Positions 30,401 to 38,400 of a stretch of 64,000 nt of DNA are shown piece by piece; the stretch's first letter is position 1, and every line of letters starts with the position of its first letter. The notes below the pieces were generated by a model, which did not search any database, was not told where the DNA came from, and saw nothing but the letters and a program-made list of their open reading frames with translations. Made by a program: the position numbers and the translations under genes. This stretch comes from Euryarchaeota archaeon UBA257 (lineage in GTDB: Archaea; Thermoplasmatota; Poseidoniia; Poseidoniales; Thalassarchaeaceae). The stretch is taken from contig DAJO01000037.1 of the NCBI GenBank assembly GCA_002498985.1, positions 1,873-65,872 on the forward strand, read 5' to 3'.

Positions 30401-30980
30401 TCCCTCTGCCTCTAATTGCTAAAGTAACGAGTATTCCCAATGTGATTGATGCTATCCAGAATGCGAAGAAAACAGAAGCAATAGAGCCTCTAGTTAAATC
30501 AACTAATTCATCTGGGCTTCCACTCCATGAAGATTCGTCAAGAGTATATCTAGTAGCAAAAGAAATCGCTAGATGGAAACCAAGTACCACTGAAAGTAAA
30601 ATTGATGATTCCTCATTCCAATTATTTTTATCTAAGAAAATAGTAGAAACAAAAACGAAAGCGAACGTAAATCCTTCCATAGGGACAATTGGAGTAAACT
30701 CAGGCGCTAATAACGAAAATATAATCGCGGACAATGAACTCAGGATAATAATCAAATTACTTTTTGACGATTGGTCCACAACGATTCTACCGATAAACGC
30801 GGCTAAAGCAGCGATAACCGGTAGGATCAGGAGGTCAGCATATCCGTCGTTCTCAATTCCACCATTAGCGACATAATCAGTCCCAAAGAAAAGTACCATC
30901 AAAGTTGCTAGTACAGCAGGGACCGGGAGTAAATTCTTATTTGAAAAACCTCCCTTTGTCGCATCATTATCATCGTTCAT
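21474..30980 (-). CDS. aglB: AglB/Stt3-type oligosaccharyltransferase with a ~1,700-residue extracellular extension and C-terminal TM
   Basis: 3168 aa in a single uninterrupted frame. Residues 1 to about 850 are a polytopic membrane domain with the OST landmarks: GGSDPWYM near 387-394 (first-loop acidic motif), ADHDAFA near 507 (DxD-like) and TIGE near 711 (TIxE motif of external loop 5). The signature WWDYG is near 940 in SWWDYGFQALAQGE. These catalyse transfer of lipid-linked glycan to Asn of N-x-S/T on exported proteins. A usual periplasmic domain follows, ending in VKVMKYYSGATIEGTV. Then come roughly 1,700 residues of carboxypeptidase-regulatory/Ig-like beta domains (repeated phrases such as ISVSDSPNDVQLELVAG) and a COOH-terminal helix IIAYILIIGLVIIGLYL with a basic tail. 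Canonical AglB is about 800-1000 aa. I see no sign of frameshift or chimera. Confidence 0.92.
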   Translation of the reverse strand: MNDDNDATKGGFSNKNLLPVPAVLATLMVLFFGTDYVANGGIENDGYADLLILPVIAALAAFIGRIVVDQSSKSNLIIILSSLSAIIFSLLAPEFTPIVPMEGFTFAFVFVSTIFLDKNNWNEESSILLSVVLGFHLAISFATRYTLDESSWSGSPDELVDLTRGSIASVFFAFWIASITLGILVTLAIRGRGTNPGQGPWFRDIPSVMPQAGLITAGIIFLINLIPLIWLSTIDDVTSYNNHYYLGSVWALFTSIVVLFVSFCNSERWHVLGTVVALNWLMYTLAHLAEIGNDLPLSTLNGEDNVSMFTWFLLVFWLNVGAMMVAGRGMFGDISPRREHSDFRKWWNQNSYGIMVGSALIIGLAVRTGWNVLPAMNASGTGLWDMSGGSDPWYMKRVVDYVVYQKSHLIIDADRAYPMVAINPRPPLFSWSLALGGLFLSWLSGMSLETSVWWSVASLPAIFGALIVLPIAGLARKLHSNMAGIVAAWLIALMPGHIGHSTFGLADHDAFAMLFLAIAFYYWVKAMDELKNERLFKTPSLSPLYIIAGIRQMWSTNPVVMSNATLSGVSFAVVALGWKGFVYGPGILFIAFAFQIFFNMFRRRDSLPITAASLQMMLTAFVIPLPFYCWPGLSLLFDPSGFQPMFYIIGFTLALGWVSSSYRDKPWLLVLGSTAVLMGSILAILYVLQQANIYDGWDVLFTGGFYFSKNKIFGTIGEAQAPSRGVLFASYGPIVSLIAIFVAVMLLWRGARKEKQSHILLGLWVLIAIYMAWSAGRFIFNATPAISVVGGIGIAMMWNYANFSGFLKEWRKSGISTPRSRFWANWKASRRHPGVPALMMVLMLVCSQHMTYGIDSGIPRGEQSASDVDQTIHDITPDIFRQEVLGFSLLNSENYDANGDLWYMGTFGPGFNSGSWNLAYEWLSEQDTEVSFSERPAFVSWWDYGFQALAQGEHPTVADNFQSGIPNSGAMLLSASQEDTVSLFITTLAQGDRRSNAPSGFTDDFRNLLLDGHMDDSQLSEFDKIMSLGTGDSKIVLDRSMSVVAVDGEHELLRGFHLESNGLPSESEVWVILEDGEIIVDGLSNEESAIDSFNDARNSVSELDRYEKGANKGELIIQYYDISGYRYTPDLIEDFDDVSTGLHRVNAKLALSRALLLEIFNSEEINDLYHDMSTKLVYDVQDYEGVLGETISRNNEIRYFAVDNRLYPLGGQYYEDYGYHQGQTTGIFHAPTSLSGLDTETYISSVYQTQRGDGPIIPRTGEEYESEYLNDVIRQQSGALTDVNEMIRMVDIDYQHQPEFFDTMVARIYVGYGSSTLGLPGEAEQPAPHFYTSGAPGSYLENAYPLPGAMMNHLVLSNWYTPDCETDENGTQLDSECENLGIGSANTQVKVMKYYSGATIEGTVELEGIGPVPNARLLIERDAFSGDEVEIDGQVTDRDQRTYWIPIGTADADSNGDFSFLAPSGKIRVSAFYGESDLEAARTQIMTSNVGQSLGDIFETETTGVRALNPITGILGNVSGSTWLSETIVNISGDDGHSNGESIIPVSISVSPASSIGRLVWSGSEVFSGNSLEDATIELSPSWDSIVTSPYLISTSNGSIMGDDLRFDGTGEVTFTGEGDVITSTIATISDFTGNYTQTIFNNYSITGEGEFAGKGIIDGIINDDFENIIDCDVNETMPENNSLCMQSDGKYLLDGIVNASGLFTADGVASFTQKLVQSTLIGSGVFSTDTSNKNLSSYGTINATGSFSGMGIFSGVMVQPGTFHVVDAIPGSYDVAVIFSDDTRVEIDDGFFISQTISGTPTDIDINGGLISGILIDESGNYLDSHVLLESADGSSDVENIGDCEVVKYAPCNIHPELTYENDLLTGSKIEFGPIMPGSYIASIDIDGDNFPETSLEFTVDSNTESSIILPSPMPLTTDLTFQLINSDNGTDNLVEGLDLTFNQKNGSGSPVDSEYDNLSGHYYVELTPGTWILNYTLSATEQLWEEIEVIANSDFTDTFSFYTSQTVNGTLYYDENIQSDTIDTDKTLEFVSIDFYWDDFSTTVETSSDGTFSIVLPVGSEVDAIAQLGVDLKLVNGTKFTVEENMDKITMVARPGQAIDGAVSVNRENNLFNSEIGGWEPVTVIAQSDEYDVTWRSETDDGGFFTMVLPKGEWEFTVLSDEITSGTNTTNVDNNNNTIEVIIYPDDSILTIDFFLDNSADNNMSNGTPVTYDFSLLSLVDGIDYHINSTSSDWTDEGIAQVTVEAGIYRISVDIADPNSGDLFGTRIMSGDVDVRVGIDSTDITRSIGFDPEWRVEMSFTNESGGDLSEQLVRFTNVENGWVLSRTTDSNGSIIDFFPQGDWIATTEIVNNDIKEGLRDLISVSSDITSESLTFSTSQLAEISFNVSEDSTSSPLSGVSLLMESASDLGSFSIEATNSSGLTTVDVVEGDWLISLNYTEDGKRWVVESYPVTISVGENHVDLTANLYVALTGTVFWDLNNNNASNVGEGISDVQMMFTTTSDSNEHSISTDNTGEWELFVPYNTSWQIETIYDGFESINESISVSDSPNDVQLELVAGLVDVYGNITYALGISSIPVEDIELMIMPTEGLVRDTVAIEINDDWSGSWSTELEPGLWIVSASVPSQDLIIMGLLDVDVTGNSNNLDMELTSGGILEVQTEWLDYDGNSRNLGDISDANLLVDVGFGMKWIQSVDETGNLNLLLPNGNVQFSGDFEVEQRGLTMEFTAGRGFDVYPGLNTTIDLLFNRVSNHEIEITTLNETSGHENYVGSLGDVSLEVDGINGFFPVDFTLAVDYLGHESYDVFTVGGIVSGTDSSEWTVQFHNGTGNWTTSTQFEVGLDNSVDFDNLNIRVIAPNQSVAHSFEDGHKITISISTLDGYLASHDLIVRVPQIHGFELTNPMSEVYGVSPGELITIPIEFTNAGNGDEKYEFEFDDSELPDGWSRTGPTSHTIGSFVSTSHSVTVVSPSDAMPNEEFLIYVSVTDKAGNSYDTIEIKVRSSEPVLKIEGIQALGGGEPEAGGQITYIATISNSGLVDAENVQLNAQLCRDVDCNSPTSVNATTTMDISAESSTQFSFLFDLSDIQVDQYYIMLDINSTGFDEENIDDGSWHISDGVEQGVMNVDVRSPSVDDDENTDIIAYILIIGLVIIGLYLTKGRSGRRPGAPF

Positions 30981-30999
30981 TATTAATCACCATGTTGTC

Positions 31000-31013
31000 G
31001 AGCCTGCAGGCTC
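31000..31013. repeat. Perfect 14-bp palindrome in the aglB-like leader
   Basis: GAGCCTGCAGGCTC is a perfect palindrome 20 bases upstream of the ATG of the 3168-aa gene. It could be a regulator site or a small leader hairpin. Confidence 0.45.
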
Positions 31014-31042
31014 AGAGTTCCGGCGAAAATTGAGGATGTTAT

Positions 31043-31064
31043 AACCGTTAGTGGGACAACGGTT
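31043..31064. repeat. Inverted repeat between purD and the aglB-like gene
   Basis: AACCGTT and AACGGTT form a perfect 7-bp inverted repeat around an 8-base loop, 36 bases after the purD stop on the minus strand. It may be part of the purD 3' end or an operator for the downstream gene. Confidence 0.4.
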
Positions 31065-31070
31065 TTCAGA

Positions 31071-31083
31071 TAAAAATAAAATA
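31071..31083 (-). terminator. T-rich tract after purD
   Basis: Reading the minus strand, the purD stop is followed within about 20 bases by a run of T residues broken only by A (TATTTTATTTTTA). This is the usual form of an archaeal intrinsic terminator. The inverted repeat at 31043-31064 follows it. Confidence 0.45.
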
Positions 31084-31099
31084 TGAGTAAATATTGCCT

Positions 31100-32368
31100 T
31101 CAGAGCCCTTTATGGGCAATGTCTTTTCTAAAATATGAACCTTCTAATTCTATGTTCTCAATTACTTCATACGCGGCTTCAACTGCTAAACCTAAATTAG
31201 GCGCTATTCCGGTTGCTGCGAGCACACGACCACCATCAGAAATTAATGTACCTTCATTAGAAATCATGGCACCAGCATAATGGACAAAGGCACTGATTTC
31301 TCCTTCCTCAATTCTTGTTTCTGTACCCGTGATTACTCTACCAGTAATTGAATTGGAAGGATAACCTTCTGAGCACAAAACAATGGTTGCCGATGAGTGC
31401 GGAAATATATTATATTCGCATTCAGAAATTTTGCCATTTGCACAAGACATCAACAACTCCCCTAAATCGCTTGAGATTAATGGTAACGTCACTTGTGTTT
31501 CTGGATCTCCAAAACGGACATTAAATTCTACTACAAAAGGGGCACCATTCTGATCTATCATTAGTCCGACATATAGGCAACCACGATAAGGCACATCCTG
31601 ATTTCTAAGGAAATGATGCATAGGCTCAATGATTTCTGAAATTGTCCTCTGTTCTACAGCAGGTGTATAAACCGGAGCAGGAGCATAAGCTCCCATACCA
31701 CCTGTATTTGGGCCATTATCGCCGTCCAGAAGACGTTTATGGTCTTGACTTGCAGGTAAACAAACATAACCTGATTCATCCATTACTACCAAAACTGACG
31801 CTTCTTCACCAAATAGGAATTCTTCAAGAAGGACTTTTCCATCCAACTCTATTCCATCTTTCAGAGCATTAAAGGCTTCATTACGATCAGATGTTACAAC
31901 TACTCCTTTACCACCTGCAAGGACATCTCTCTTCACCACCCAAGGAGGTGAATAGATATCTAATGAGTCATTAATTTGGTCAATTTTTTCTATCAATATC
32001 AGACCAGCTGTTGGGACTTTCATCGATTGCATGACCTCCTTTGCATGCAATTTCGAACCTTCTAATTTAGCACCTATTGAATTAGGGCCGAAACAAGGAA
32101 TTTCTTCTTCTGAGAGCCTATCAGATAAGCCAGCAACTAGTGGCGCTTCAGGACCAACCACTACCAAATCTATATTCAATTTTTTAGCTAAATCAATTAT
32201 TCCCTCAATATCCATTGAATCTACTTTATAATTAGTCCCTGAAATAGCCGTACCTGCATTCCCGGGGCATGAATGAACATGATTTACTGAGTCCGATTCT
32301 GAGAGACGTAGGGCTAGAGCATGCTCTCGGCCACCACTGCCTACAATGAGTACTTCCATGCCAGTCAT
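31100..32368 (-). CDS. purD: Phosphoribosylamine-glycine ligase
   Basis: ATP-grasp ligase joining phosphoribosylamine and glycine to GAR, step two of de novo purine synthesis, in the cytoplasm. The N-terminal EVLIVGSGGREHALALRL, the block VVGPEAPLVAGLSDRL, PPWVVKRDVLAGGKGVVV (ATP-grasp) and SQDHKRLLDGDNGPNTGGMGAY are all diagnostic. FVVEFNVRFGDPETQ carries the metal-binding Glu and Asn. 422 aa is the normal length. Two starts are possible, ATG 32368 (MTGMEV) and ATG 32359 (MEVLIV). No other pur gene is adjacent; upstream on the same strand is carS. Confidence 0.97.
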   Translation of the reverse strand: MTGMEVLIVGSGGREHALALRLSESDSVNHVHSCPGNAGTAISGTNYKVDSMDIEGIIDLAKKLNIDLVVVGPEAPLVAGLSDRLSEEEIPCFGPNSIGAKLEGSKLHAKEVMQSMKVPTAGLILIEKIDQINDSLDIYSPPWVVKRDVLAGGKGVVVTSDRNEAFNALKDGIELDGKVLLEEFLFGEEASVLVVMDESGYVCLPASQDHKRLLDGDNGPNTGGMGAYAPAPVYTPAVEQRTISEIIEPMHHFLRNQDVPYRGCLYVGLMIDQNGAPFVVEFNVRFGDPETQVTLPLISSDLGELLMSCANGKISECEYNIFPHSSATIVLCSEGYPSNSITGRVITGTETRIEEGEISAFVHYAGAMISNEGTLISDGGRVLAATGIAPNLGLAVEAAYEVIENIELEGSYFRKDIAHKGL

Positions 32369-32425
32369 GTTCGTCCGATGGAGTAAGGGAATTAATGAAT
32401 TCTAATGCCGTATTGTAAAATAAAA

Positions 32426-33148
32426 CTAGTAAGGAACTTCTTTTAACCCAAATTTATAGCCTAAAATATTGAATGAACGGTGGATTACGGGAGTGATGAT
32501 CAAAAGGAAAATAATTTCTTCAACTAAATTGGGATGAGTTATAATCTGGCCATCGAATAGTAAAAAAGCAGTAGCAAATATAGCAATCGCAAAGGGAATT
32601 GTATCCAATAGAGGAGCTTCTGAACTTTCATCGCCTTCTCTTTTCAATCCTCTTCTACGCTTTACAAATGAACCACACATATCTCCAATCATGCAGGAAA
32701 AACCAAGTATAAAACCCATTGTAAATGCAGCAAATGATGAACTAAGTTCTCCTTCGAAAAACCAGAACCAATCGCCAGGGTCGGCATAAATTAGTGGGTC
32801 AATAAATGGTGCATTTGTACCATTACCATTCCAGATATTGTGGGCTACAATAAATAATATTCCACTGAATATACCTCCTCCTATCAAACCATTCCAAGAC
32901 TTTCCATCTCCCAATATTCTATGACCATCCGAATAATTCCTTCCGCGATCTATAATAATTACAGACATTCCAGTTTTATCGGGTATCCATTTACCGAATA
33001 ACATTGCACCAGTGTTGGCTAAATATGCGGAACCATACATCAATAACACGCATAATACATTTACAAAAAATGATTCAAGGCCATTCGATTGGAAAGGAGG
33101 GGAAGAGACATCCACAACCTGTCGAAAAGACTTTCGGACATGAAACAT
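32426..33148 (-). CDS. carS: CDP-archaeol synthase (DUF46)
   Basis: A membrane enzyme that activates digeranylgeranylglyceryl phosphate with CTP, an archaeal membrane-lipid step. The family pattern is clear: YLANTGAMLFGKWIP, then IDRGRNYSDGHRILGDGKSWNGLIGG (substrate/metal site). The second half has GFSCMIGDMCGSFVKRRRGLKRE followed by APLLDTIPFAIA. About five membrane helices are visible. I chose the ATG at 33148, which has GAGGG just before it. The frame extends to 33196, but that would leave only two bases between it and the divergent gene at 33199. The N-terminal tail before the first helix is longer than usual in either case. Confidence 0.88.
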   Translation of the reverse strand: MFHVRKSFRQVVDVSSPPFQSNGLESFFVNVLCVLLMYGSAYLANTGAMLFGKWIPDKTGMSVIIIDRGRNYSDGHRILGDGKSWNGLIGGGIFSGILFIVAHNIWNGNGTNAPFIDPLIYADPGDWFWFFEGELSSSFAAFTMGFILGFSCMIGDMCGSFVKRRRGLKREGDESSEAPLLDTIPFAIAIFATAFLLFDGQIITHPNLVEEIIFLLIITPVIHRSFNILGYKFGLKEVPY

Positions 33149-33198
33149 TCCCTCATGGCGCCCAAGTATTAATTTCCTATTGGTGATTCGCAGCATAC

Positions 33199-34965
33199 AT
33201 GAGTACCATACTAAAGATGAAAACTGGTTTTACCTCAATATTATTGATTCTAGTTTTTTTCACTGTACCAACTGTTGCAGACAATCATCAAGGAGACATA
33301 ATAATTGATGAGATTGTTGAATGGACGACTGACCAAGATATAAATCAAAACATTCACATAACTAGTGAAGGTAAGTTGACGATTAGTTCCTCGATAACTT
33401 TCTCCTCAACATCTACAATAATCATTGACCAAGGAGGAGAATTGAGATTAATAGAATCCTCAGAATTAATTTCTGATAAAAGGGCGACTTCGTTGAAGAC
33501 ATTAGGAGCTATTGATGAACAAAATAGGTCGAAAATCATTATACCAAGCTCAATTCATAATGGAGACATGAATGTCATAATAAACGCTGAAGAGGGGGCA
33601 TTGTTAGACGGTAGTAATGTATACTTAGGAGATATGGAACCTGTATTAATGAGTGGAATGAACTTCTCATTGAATGTTCCAGAATCACAGGGAGATACAG
33701 CCCTAGGTTTCACCGGATACGGACAGTTCCCGATTATTAAATCAATTATTATTGAGACAGAATCTGGGAATTATGAATACAAAGCTAATGAATTACCGTA
33801 TCAGAATATGTTACTTCACGGAGACAATGGACTTACAATAAACTCTGATGGGAAAATTGAGATAATAGAAAACTCAACATTGCATGGTGTGAATATAATT
33901 TCGAGCAGTGAGATAATAATAAAGGAAGGAATTATCAAAGATAGTAGCCCAATGATATTAACCAGTGATGATGCTTCATTAATCATTCAGAACAGTGAAA
34001 TCTCAGGTAGTAGCGACGACCACTATGTACAAGCACAGCCGCTAACAAATATTGTATGGGGTGCTTCAGAAGACAATACTGCTGTTTCAATAAAAGGAGA
34101 TTTAATTGATAGATGGGAACGAATAATTTCTGATCAAGTCATTATTTTAGATTCCGAAGGAGTTTATTTTAGTATTACTGGAAGCAGCCCCAACGGGGTA
34201 TTAGAAATCAATAATTATAGCGGTTTTGATGGTAAATCAGTCATCAATACTCAAGGGGATTCTAGAGTAATTGAGATAGGTTGGGCAAATGGAGAAATCA
34301 CTACTGAAAATGCAGTTATTTCAATATTAGAATATAGGACTGCTTGGAATACAGAATCTAGTGGAATCAACAATTATGGTCCAGCGAATTTTGAATTGAC
34401 ATGGGAAAAGGAAATAGATTTGACTTCAATTAATGTCCCGAACATAGAATGGGTAGATCTTAACGTAAACCTAGATGATTCTACATCAGAGGGAATCTTA
34501 CAAACCGGGGTATCTCAACAGATATCTGCTATTTTAGCGAATAGAGGTGGTGCTTCTGCTAATTTATTCTTTGATTGTAATATTACAGAAACAGGAATGT
34601 CGGCAGATATTGGGGGGTATCAGAACGTAATGATTGATGCCGGAGAAGAAGTAGAAGTTTTCTTCGGTTGGAGAAATAATGAGCCTGGTACATTAAGTCT
34701 AACATGTGAGGTATTAACGCCTAGTCAATTGGTTGATTATGAAAACTCACAGGCATTTGGAGGAGGCACTATGTCTACAGAACCTATCCTTTGGGAAGAA
34801 ATTAATGATGAAAGTTTCAACATGATTCCAATCCTTATTGTCATAATAATTATTATGATCTCTGCAGGAGTTTACTTTGTACATAATTTATCAAAAAATG
34901 CCGAAGAAACAGCTGAAATTCTAGATAATTATAATAAATCTTCTAAAAATGAAGAAGATATCTGA
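33199..34965 (+). CDS. Secreted single-TM surface protein with beta-solenoid-like region
   Basis: 588 aa. A signal peptide (ILLILVFFTVPTVADN) is followed by strand-rich sequence with regularly spaced hydrophobics (ITSEGKLTISSSITFSSTSTIIID), reminiscent of the start of the 1409-aa protein. A beta-helix is likely. Residues about 430-530 resemble a CARDB/Ig-like domain (VNLDDSTSEGILQTGVSQQISAIL). One membrane helix near 553-573 (MIPILIVIIIIMISAGVYF) and a short charged cytoplasmic tail finish the protein. Met7 (33217) is an alternative start closer to the hydrophobic core. It is divergent from carS and convergent with archease, whose stop is one base away. I do not recognise a specific family. 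Confidence 0.78.
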   Translation: MSTILKMKTGFTSILLILVFFTVPTVADNHQGDIIIDEIVEWTTDQDINQNIHITSEGKLTISSSITFSSTSTIIIDQGGELRLIESSELISDKRATSLKTLGAIDEQNRSKIIIPSSIHNGDMNVIINAEEGALLDGSNVYLGDMEPVLMSGMNFSLNVPESQGDTALGFTGYGQFPIIKSIIIETESGNYEYKANELPYQNMLLHGDNGLTINSDGKIEIIENSTLHGVNIISSSEIIIKEGIIKDSSPMILTSDDASLIIQNSEISGSSDDHYVQAQPLTNIVWGASEDNTAVSIKGDLIDRWERIISDQVIILDSEGVYFSITGSSPNGVLEINNYSGFDGKSVINTQGDSRVIEIGWANGEITTENAVISILEYRTAWNTESSGINNYGPANFELTWEKEIDLTSINVPNIEWVDLNVNLDDSTSEGILQTGVSQQISAILANRGGASANLFFDCNITETGMSADIGGYQNVMIDAGEEVEVFFGWRNNEPGTLSLTCEVLTPSQLVDYENSQAFGGGTMSTEPILWEEINDESFNMIPILIVIIIIMISAGVYFVHNLSKNAEETAEILDNYNKSSKNEEDI

Positions 34966-34966
34966 A

Positions 34967-35443
34967 TCATATATCCAAGACGACTTGAGCCATCCAACCT
35001 GGTCCTTCAAAGGTAGGAATATTTGGTTCTACGCCTGTAACTATTTCGCCCTTGTTTATTTCTCTAAATACTAGTTCATGTAATGTCACTGCCTTGATTT
35101 CAATTTCACGATGTACAAAATCTGACTTAACCCAAGAAACATGTGCAGAGATAGATTTTTCATCGATTTTAACTGCTAAATCAACTAGCCATTGATCTTC
35201 AACAGAGCCTCTGTAAAGTATTTCCTCTAGAAACTTGACAAGTCCTCTTTCCAAATCATTATTGTTAATCACCACTGCCCATACTCCATTAAATCTTGTT
35301 AAATGATTTAGAGATTCAGGATTCTTATCCTCTAACTGAATTGATTGGAGTCCAAGAACACATTCAGTAATAGCACCCACAGCAGTAGATGAAAATGCTC
35401 TAATTCCAATATCTGCAGTAGTCGGAAGAATCCACCAAGACAT
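34967..35443 (-). CDS. Archease (RtcB activator)
   Basis: Archease speeds RtcB guanylylation and widens its turnover; rtcB itself is at 43877 in this window. The family landmarks are present: TTADIGIRAFSSTAVGAITECVLGL at the N terminus, LVKFLEEILYRG in the middle, IEIKAVTLHELVFREI and the terminal GWMAQVVLDI. The acidic metal ligand corresponds to D11, and the C-terminal Asp in VVLDI is kept. The His normally preceding TAD is Thr8. I start at ATG 35443 (MSWWILP), eight bases after the stop of the 1015-aa gene; the longer frame begins with a GTG inside that stop. Confidence 0.85.
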   Translation of the reverse strand: MSWWILPTTADIGIRAFSSTAVGAITECVLGLQSIQLEDKNPESLNHLTRFNGVWAVVINNNDLERGLVKFLEEILYRGSVEDQWLVDLAVKIDEKSISAHVSWVKSDFVHREIEIKAVTLHELVFREINKGEIVTGVEPNIPTFEGPGWMAQVVLDI

Positions 35444-35451
35444 ATTTAGCG

Positions 35452-38400
35452 TCACTCAAATTGATTGCATAATTCACCCTGACTGGGGAAGCTCACAGGA
35501 TCCTTTGGATTGGTATTCCATTTATTCTCACATTTATTCAGAGACCCATCCCCGTCAGAATCGATATTTGCATCTGCAGGATCGAATGGATCAAAGTCGA
35601 AGAAATATTCCCATCCTGCCCACATTCCATCACCATCTTGGTCTTGGTGGAACACTTCTGAGCCATCGAACCACTGATCACCGTCAGTATCATTCAAAAT
35701 TGGACTTGTTCCATTTTGCATTTCCTCGAAATTAGTATAATTTTCAAGGTCATCATAGAACCTTTTTCCATAATCTCCCATTGGATCAATGTGGCACTCC
35801 GCATTTTGTGGATCGTCCCAACCCGGGCAATAACGGTACAACAAATTTGTACGATTTAGCCCGTCTCTATCAAAGTCTTCCTGTCCGTCATCCACACCGT
35901 CTAAATCAGAGTCAATCATTGCAGGGTCCATCGGTCCTCGTGCACCTAATGCATTCAATGAGTTATTGTCTACAATACCTAAAGAAATTGCTTCTCCCGA
36001 ATAGAAAACTTCCCATCCATCTGGGAGTTTATCGCCATCAGTATCGTCATTAACAGGATTAGTATTCCACCTGTCAGGTGCTTCTAGTTGATTCATTAGA
36101 GTATCATTGTCAATGTCAAATATATTATCTGTCATAGAACCATAAGCCGGATCTAAAGCCCATCTTCCATCATTAGGAATTACAAAACCTGATAGATTCA
36201 TTTCATGAAGGAAATATTTCGGGTCCATTACTCCATCACCATCTCTATCTCCAGATGTAGAGAAACCTTGGACATAATTTGTCCAGACCCAACCGCCCGG
36301 TCCTAACCCACATTCAAACATATTATCGCATCCAGGTGGAAGCCAATTAGTACTACTAATCCATAAGCTGTGACTATTAGTATTCTGTTGTATTGAAAAT
36401 ACTTGCATTTCCCATCCGTCGGGTTGTCCGTCTTCATCTGTATCATTAATCAACGGATTGGTAGCTGCCTGCCACGGTCGTGGAATGAATAATACTTCTC
36501 CACCATCATCTAATCCATCACCATCGCTGTCTGCATTATTACCATGAGTGATGTACTGATCCTGCCCATCTACCACTTCTTCTCCATCCGCTAATCCATC
36601 ATTATCTGTATCAAATGAAGAAGCATTAGTGAAATATTGTTCTGTGACATTCCAGTAGAATCCATCCATGGATTCAGTAAAATCTTCCAAACCATCGCTA
36701 TCAGTATCTCTATCCGTAGCATTAGTAAACGTTTCATAATATTCAACTGCATCAGAAAGACCATCACTGTCTGTGTCAAATACACCAGGGTCGCTACGAA
36801 CTAACACGTCTTTAACGCCATTATCAACGACTCTGATTGTCCAACCAATAACCTCTATGCCATCGATTAGCCCGTCATTGTCAGTATCAGCTACGAGAGG
36901 ATTTGTCGACCTCCCGTCAGTAATACCATCTCCATCTCTATCTCTAGCGTTATACTCATCTAAGTTTGTGAATCTTTCATCTTGTTCCACAATAATAGCT
37001 AAATCTTGAGTTCTAGTAAGTACCTCATCCCCAACATTAACATTAATCTCATAAACCCAGCCTTCGGTTTGTGTCTTTACAGGAATATTTACATAAACAC
37101 TGTTTTGAACTGTTCTGACCCAGAGAATTGTTTTATTCACAGGGACATATTCTCCCAATTCTACGGAAATCAAATGAACAGTACTAACCCCTACAAGATC
37201 GTCATAACGAACCCCGCCATCACCATCAGAATCATACCCATCAAAATCAGGGTCTTCTAAAGCATTGGCGCCATCATCATTAGGGTGTATTCCATTCAAA
37301 TGCTCCCAACCATCGGGCATACCATCATTATCAGTATCAGACATTAATGGGCTAGTGAAATTTTCAGGACCCCAGGTGTATGCGACTTCATACTCTTCTA
37401 CGTTATTTAGACCGTCTTCATCCCTATCACCGTAGGCATCAGTTGCATTGGCAGGATTAAGGAATCTCTTATTTTCTTGATCTAGTGCATAACAATATTC
37501 GTACCCATCAGGCATTCCATCGCCATCAGAGTCCCAATCTCCGGGGCCGTTGAGGCGCCCATCGCCATCCATATCTTCCTCAAACCAAGTCATATCTCCA
37601 GGACCGCTCATGTATTCGTGATATGGTGCCTGTAATGTCAAGGTACCAAATTGTATCACTCCACAATGGACTGAAAGATCGATGTTACCGAATGCTATTT
37701 CATATCTATCAGCAATCAAGTCACCATCACTATCTTCTTCCAATGGATTAGTATCATATCTTTCTTCTACATAATTTCTGAGACTATCTGGTTCAGGTTG
37801 TTCCAAATCTAATAATGCATCGCAAGAATGGCCGAATTGATTACCCATCTCATCAAAGGTACTGGCTCCAATATCTGCCTTGATTTGTGCCTTGACTTCA
37901 GGAGTTAAAATATAGCAATCCCAATTTCCATCGAGAGGGTCAAGAAGCTTAATTGGTCCTTGAGGTGTCTCTACAGTGTAAGTGTAGAGAGATTCCCAGC
38001 GATCATTCAACCCATCTCCGTCAGAATCTTGTAAATTTGGATTTGTGCCAAGTGCTGCCTCATCCACATTGATTAGCCCATCTCTATCTGGATCTCCAAA
38101 TGGGCCATTATCAGGATTAGGGAATGTTTCATTTAACTCAGTATTTTCATCGTTCTCATCCGGATTAGTAGTTTGTGGATCAGGTTCAGCGGCTTCACCA
38201 CTATCTAATGGATCTAAGCCATTATCAATCTCCCATCCATCTTCTAAACCATCATTATCTGTATCGGAGAGTCTCCAATCAGTACCGTAAAGTGTCTGCT
38301 CCATTCTGTCAGGTAAACCATCACCATCTGTATCTTTACCTTCTATGTGATTTTCATTATCAGAAGTTTCTATGTCTACTGAACCATCTTCCCATCCAGA

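Noticed and set aside
21474..30980. Giant OST gene as two genes merged by error
   Set aside because: The frame is open for 3168 codons with even composition and a sensible terminal anchor, and no start with a Shine-Dalgarno was noticed at the junction. Read data would still be decisive.
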